This document shows positions 60,312 through 64,000 of a DNA stretch of 64,000 bases, in pieces. The notes beneath the pieces are model-generated. The model did no database searches. It was given only the letters and a program-made list of their open reading frames with translations, and was not told where the DNA came from. How positions within the stretch are numbered: the stretch's first letter is position 1; each line of letters starts with the position of its first letter. Location: assembly GCF_002797535.1 (NCBI RefSeq), contig NZ_PGFD01000004.1:133431-197430 (forward strand). The letters run 5' to 3'. Source of the DNA: Chryseobacterium geocarposphaerae (lineage in GTDB: Bacteria; Bacteroidota; Bacteroidia; Flavobacteriales; Weeksellaceae). The position numbers and the translations under genes are program-made.

Positions 60312-63300
60312 TTAGTGTTTATAATTGTATTGATATTCTTTTAAGATTTTGCCCGTCTGGCTTTGTTCTCTTATTTCTTTCAAACGGTTGGCAGAGTCAT
60401 AGATATATACTTCCCTGATTCCGGAGGGAGGAGTAATGCTTCTTACTCCAATTAATAGGTCATAGGTAAAGGTAGTTACATGATGTCGTGGATAGCTATT
60501 TCTGAAGGTTGCCAATGCATTAAGAATTGCTGTTTCATCATTGTTTGTTCCTGCCAATGCATCAGTGTCGGATTCTGAAACGATGAGATCAATTAAAGGC
60601 TGTTGAATGTTGGATAATTCTACACCTTCTATCTTGGCTATAGGTTGAGTTTTATTATAGCCCCAAATAATCGTTACTGGAACTCCATTTTTGGTTGTGT
60701 ATTGCAGTAGATTACCTTTATCATCATATTTATCGTAAGTTATTTCTGTTGAACCAACAATTAGATTTGGTAAATCATAAGTGATCACAGACGTTGGAAG
60801 TACTAGGTTTCCGGTCGTAGCAGTTGGAACTGAAGTTGGATAAATCGTTTCTGTTTTACTTACTGCGTTATTATTCTTTTTTGTCTGGCTTATCAAAGGA
60901 ATACCTATCATATTTTTATCAATCATTAACTGATTACCTTTTTCATGAGCATAGCTATAACTAATTTCTTCTGTCGTTTGATCAGGAAATTCGGTTTGGG
61001 ATGAAGTTAACTGATAATGGTTGGGATTTGCATAACTATTAGTAATAGTCGTTGTTAAGGATTGATTATTCGAAAGATATTCTATTGTTTTAATCTGTGT
61101 TGGATTATAAAAGCCATAATAATTTTCATAATAACCATGTGATATATTAATTAATTGATCCTGAAGATTTGGATCCGGATAGTATGTAAAATTCTCCTTA
61201 AAAACATAACTTTTTAAAGTTTTAACCTGATTGTAGTCATATTTATAAGTTTTATTTATAGTCTTATTGTAAATACCGTTTTCAAACTTATATATATTTT
61301 CCTCCAGGAGTAAGTTTGATTTGAGTTCTCCAGAGTTTGTTTTTGGAATATTATATATTTCAGGAGCTCTTCCAATAAATGGATCAGTATTTTCATAAAA
61401 TGAAAATTTACGTTCTATTGCACTTTTATTTTCTATAAGCTCTGTTATATCGGTATATGTGACTTTATTTTTTCTGTGATTAAAAGCTGGCAATAAATTA
61501 TCCTGGTATGCAGTATAAATATTTACTATTTCAACGACTGGAAATGTAGTTCCAAATTGACAGGATTTTGACGTTTCTCGTATATTAGCACCAATATATA
61601 TAGTGTTATAATCTGCAATGGATGTTTTCGGGTCTGAAATAGCGACCAATGGATTATAATAGAATTTCCTTATATAATTATCTCCTTCAACATCTGATTC
61701 TTTTATAGAGGCAACTCTGCTTCCGCCAAAATAAATTGGCTCATTTTGTATCACTGTATGAGGGTTATAAGAAAAATTGAGATATCCTGTAACTGCTCCT
61801 GTGGTAGATTTTACAGAATATTCAACTTTATAGGTATGTCCGGAGATTGTGCCTGTATTAGCTGATATGGGAAGGTCTACCTTATTGTTGATTTGTTGGA
61901 AAGAAGTCGTTCCGGTAGTAAGATCTGTTATCTTAAGGCTATGTATGTCATGGATAGTATCCGGTTGCCCACATCCCGCAAAATCATCAAAAAACGCATA
62001 CCCTTCACAAGTAATTGCTCCACCGGTAGATATAAAGGTAAACGAATCTAAAGGATGATCCGTTGCAGTACTACAGCTATTATAATTTGCAGCCAAAGAA
62101 TATTGCTCGGAAACAATTACACTTTTCTGCCCAGCGCTTGAGTTAGGCTCATAAACAATTTCCGAAATACCTTTTGTCGAGTGTGTAATTTGTTTAAGAT
62201 TTCCTACTGATGCCAACGCAGGCTCAACCTTTTTATTGGCTGACAACATAGACAATGGCATAATGTTGGAAAATCCTTGAAAAATTCCAAAATTGTTTTC
62301 AGCTGCCGGAGCAGGAAATGGAGAGGAATTACTTTTTTGATTTGGATATCCATAATAATCTGAGCTTAAACTGAATCTTGCTGGTAGTTTATCCAGATCA
62401 TAATAACTGAAATCCGTACTGATATTTTTATTAATATTTTTAAGAGATTTTAAAAAATGTCTGTTTCTTGTTGAGTTTTCATCTGATGGAAGTCCATAAT
62501 AAGTAGCTGCACCAAAACTTTGAACATCTTGATATTCAATATTATATTTTTCAACGACAAGATTTCCATTTTTTATTTCTATTGAGGTCAGAAGATTGTT
62601 CTCGGGATTACTGTTAAAGATATCTTTTCTTTCTTTTCCATATATAAAGGAAATTTGTTTATTTTCTTCTACAATGTTTAGTAAACGAGGCTTGTACGAT
62701 TGTAAAATTGTTTTTGATTTACTGATGTCACTGTATATATAGTGTGTACCTGAACTATCTGTACAATTTTGCTGAACACTAAAACCTGCATTAAGAGACG
62801 CATAATAAGTAACATTTTCCACTGCATAATTATATATTATCTCTTTTTTTTGTGGTGTAATTATTTTATAAAGATACCAGCCTGTAATAGCTTGTTGGTC
62901 AGGTCCTGAGGCTTGATATGTTGTTCTTTCAATATTTGTAAGTGCCCCTCCGAAATAATATTCACTGCCGTATTTGTCTGTTAATTTAAATTCCAACATT
63001 TTCCCATAACCTGCAATAGGAGTGTTTAAATCAAAAATCTCTATTTTTACTTTATCTTTTGATTCTATAAAAACATTCAAATCCTTATCTATATAAAAGC
63101 TTCCACTCAAACCGCTAGAAACCGAAAAATTAAACCAGTCATATTCTGTATCAATTGCGTTACCTGTTAAAGCAGCGCTTTTGATTTGTTGTAGGTCAGA
63201 AGCTTCATTTATAGTTGTAGGTTTCCAGTTTGTATGGTTTTCATCAGTTTCATCTTTTACGATTCTTGAAATTACACCACCAGCTCCTAATTGCCATGAC

Positions 63301-63569
63301 ATTCCTGTACTGCTTCCTATGTCATCTACTCTTACACCACTCGTATAATTTAAGGTGACAGGTGTCTTAAGGTTTTCATAAATAGGAAGTTGATAATTGA
63401 ATTCTCCACTTGAGGATTGCTCAAAATTAATTCTACTATTTGCAAATGTTTCCTGAGATGGTGCTATAACTTTAGGTATTCCATAGTTGTTATTTTGGGT
63501 AGGTAAATTCTGACTATTGTACAAATGAAATGACATCATCATCAGGATTGGTAAATATTTTCTTTTCAT
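60312..63569 (-). CDS. Giant YD/RHS-type surface protein, copy 2
   Basis: A 1085 aa paralogue of copy 1 with the same order of parts: signal peptide, VIAPSQETFANSRINFEQSS start, VRVDDIGSSTGMSWQLGAGGVISRI (split by class), and the almost identical last 60 residues (GIREVYIYDSANRLKEIREQ). It starts where the T9SS protein gene ends. Tandem duplication followed by divergence in the middle. Confidence 0.82.
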   Translation of the reverse strand: MKRKYLPILMMMSFHLYNSQNLPTQNNNYGIPKVIAPSQETFANSRINFEQSSSGEFNYQLPIYENLKTPVTLNYTSGVRVDDIGSSTGMSWQLGAGGVISRIVKDETDENHTNWKPTTINEASDLQQIKSAALTGNAIDTEYDWFNFSVSSGLSGSFYIDKDLNVFIESKDKVKIEIFDLNTPIAGYGKMLEFKLTDKYGSEYYFGGALTNIERTTYQASGPDQQAITGWYLYKIITPQKKEIIYNYAVENVTYYASLNAGFSVQQNCTDSSGTHYIYSDISKSKTILQSYKPRLLNIVEENKQISFIYGKERKDIFNSNPENNLLTSIEIKNGNLVVEKYNIEYQDVQSFGAATYYGLPSDENSTRNRHFLKSLKNINKNISTDFSYYDLDKLPARFSLSSDYYGYPNQKSNSSPFPAPAAENNFGIFQGFSNIMPLSMLSANKKVEPALASVGNLKQITHSTKGISEIVYEPNSSAGQKSVIVSEQYSLAANYNSCSTATDHPLDSFTFISTGGAITCEGYAFFDDFAGCGQPDTIHDIHSLKITDLTTGTTSFQQINNKVDLPISANTGTISGHTYKVEYSVKSTTGAVTGYLNFSYNPHTVIQNEPIYFGGSRVASIKESDVEGDNYIRKFYYNPLVAISDPKTSIADYNTIYIGANIRETSKSCQFGTTFPVVEIVNIYTAYQDNLLPAFNHRKNKVTYTDITELIENKSAIERKFSFYENTDPFIGRAPEIYNIPKTNSGELKSNLLLEENIYKFENGIYNKTINKTYKYDYNQVKTLKSYVFKENFTYYPDPNLQDQLINISHGYYENYYGFYNPTQIKTIEYLSNNQSLTTTITNSYANPNHYQLTSSQTEFPDQTTEEISYSYAHEKGNQLMIDKNMIGIPLISQTKKNNNAVSKTETIYPTSVPTATTGNLVLPTSVITYDLPNLIVGSTEITYDKYDDKGNLLQYTTKNGVPVTIIWGYNKTQPIAKIEGVELSNIQQPLIDLIVSESDTDALAGTNNDETAILNALATFRNSYPRHHVTTFTYDLLIGVRSITPPSGIREVYIYDSANRLKEIREQSQTGKILKEYQYNYKH

Positions 63570-64000
63570 TATTTCTTAATCAGTTTAGCATTCGCGGTTT
63601 TATTCGTATCTGTTTTTATGGTAACCAGGTAAGCTCCCTGGATCAAAGGCTGAGTATTGATCTTCGTGACCTTGTTCTTGGTTTTTATTTGTTGGAGCTG
63701 TCTTCCTGACATATCATACATCACAATATCCGCTTCCTTGAAATCAAATCCAATCTCTACATACGCATAATCGGATACCGGATTCGGATAGATCCTGATA
63801 TCCTGCTTTTCTATTAATTGGTCTACCTGCTGATCTCCCAACTTTACAATCTTCCAATTCTCTTTGCCCAATTCTTCTGCGCTGGTTCCTGCCAGGATAA
63901 TAGAACCGTCTCTATTCAGTTTAATATCCGAAAGTCTTTCTTCTCTCTTTCTGGATTCGCCTTTTACATGTTTTCTCCACTGTTCGTTACCGTTTTCATC
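63569..64000 (-). CDS. T9SS cargo protein, C-terminal part (cut by window edge)
   Basis: The open frame runs to the right edge of the window. The last ~85 residues are a type IX secretion C-terminal sorting domain (IRIYPNPVSDYAYVEI, YDMSGRQLQQI, GAYLVTIKT), which directs export across the outer membrane and surface attachment in Bacteroidota. The upstream part (NGNEQWRKHVKGESR, LNRDGSIILAGTS) resembles delta-60/WG-type propeller repeats. It is the first gene of the RHS series. Confidence 0.85.
   Translation of the reverse strand, partial: DENGNEQWRKHVKGESRKREERLSDIKLNRDGSIILAGTSAEELGKENWKIVKLGDQQVDQLIEKQDIRIYPNPVSDYAYVEIGFDFKEADIVMYDMSGRQLQQIKTKNKVTKINTQPLIQGAYLVTIKTDTNKTANAKLIKK

Overview
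The window looks like a chromosomal segment of a flavobacterium of the Chryseobacterium group (Bacteroidota). The evidence is low GC, promoters of the Bacteroidota type (-7 box TAnnTTTG), a TonB receptor paired with a DUF4249 lipoprotein, a type IX secretion sorting domain, YD/RHS giants with the DUF6443-type layout, and a typical ~200 bp intergenic repeat seen twice (5180 and 31793).

The main content, about 2.0-33.5 kb on the + strand, is a set of RNA-centred gene blocks separated by ordinary genes (tatD, deoD, VOC, TonB receptor, LytS kinase). (i) 2.0-5.1 kb: a DUF434/DUF5616 protein (PIN/NYN-like), an unknown protein, an SDR enzyme with a zinc ribbon, and four divergent tRNAs. (ii) 7.8-16.0 kb: a seven-gene operon with a MoxR AAA+ ATPase, a vWA/beta-propeller protein and membrane/TPR partners, matching the MoxR-vWA-beta-propeller (bpX) 'ternary' conflict systems. 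(iii) 16.1-22.7 kb: two tandem attenuator-like leaders followed by 13 tRNAs and then a YkuK RNase H-like protein, an R2K-type ATP-grasp, a cyclic-phosphate-processing receiver (cREC), a DinB protein and a T4 Rnl2-type RNA ligase. (iv) 22.9-24.1 kb: two DEDDh exonucleases. (v) 29.4-31.7 kb: a Ro60-like TROVE-vWA protein and a protein with a HEPN RNase motif. (vi) 32.0-33.5 kb: a previously unfamiliar array in which a ~26 bp repeat (nine copies) alternates with circularly permuted tRNA bodies and one mimic of 23S rRNA helices 69-71.

Three observations tie the blocks together. Each of the two leaders (42 and 45 codons) encodes all 20 amino acids, ends just before a strong terminator, and carries inside its coding sequence a copy of the terminator's 3' arm that could form an antiterminator. 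This looks like an attenuator that senses general tRNA or ribosome trouble and then releases a spare tRNA set plus RNA-repair enzymes. Four promoters (SDR+tRNAs, exonucleases, TROVE, repeat array) share one operator, TRYGYA-N7-TGCGYA, placed 9-10 nt before the -7 box, which suggests one regulon. The permuted tRNA bodies, closed at the acceptor end and open at the anticodon end, are what bacterial Y RNAs that bind Ro/TROVE proteins look like, so the array may be a polymeric Y RNA. Together these suggest an RNA-damage sensing and repair island; that integrated function is inference.

The right half (33.7-64 kb) is more ordinary: an MBOAT/SGNH acetylation pair, a SulP transporter with a structured leader, an EF-G paralogue, a Ter stress cluster (HAD, PRTase, two TerD, TelA, TerC), a catalase-like protein, an FKBP, an Rrf2-regulated NAD(P)-binding protein with paired operators, and at the right edge a minus-strand series of giant RHS/YD proteins with one metallopeptidase toxin tip, putative immunity proteins and decayed RHS remnants, headed by a T9SS cargo protein cut by the window edge.
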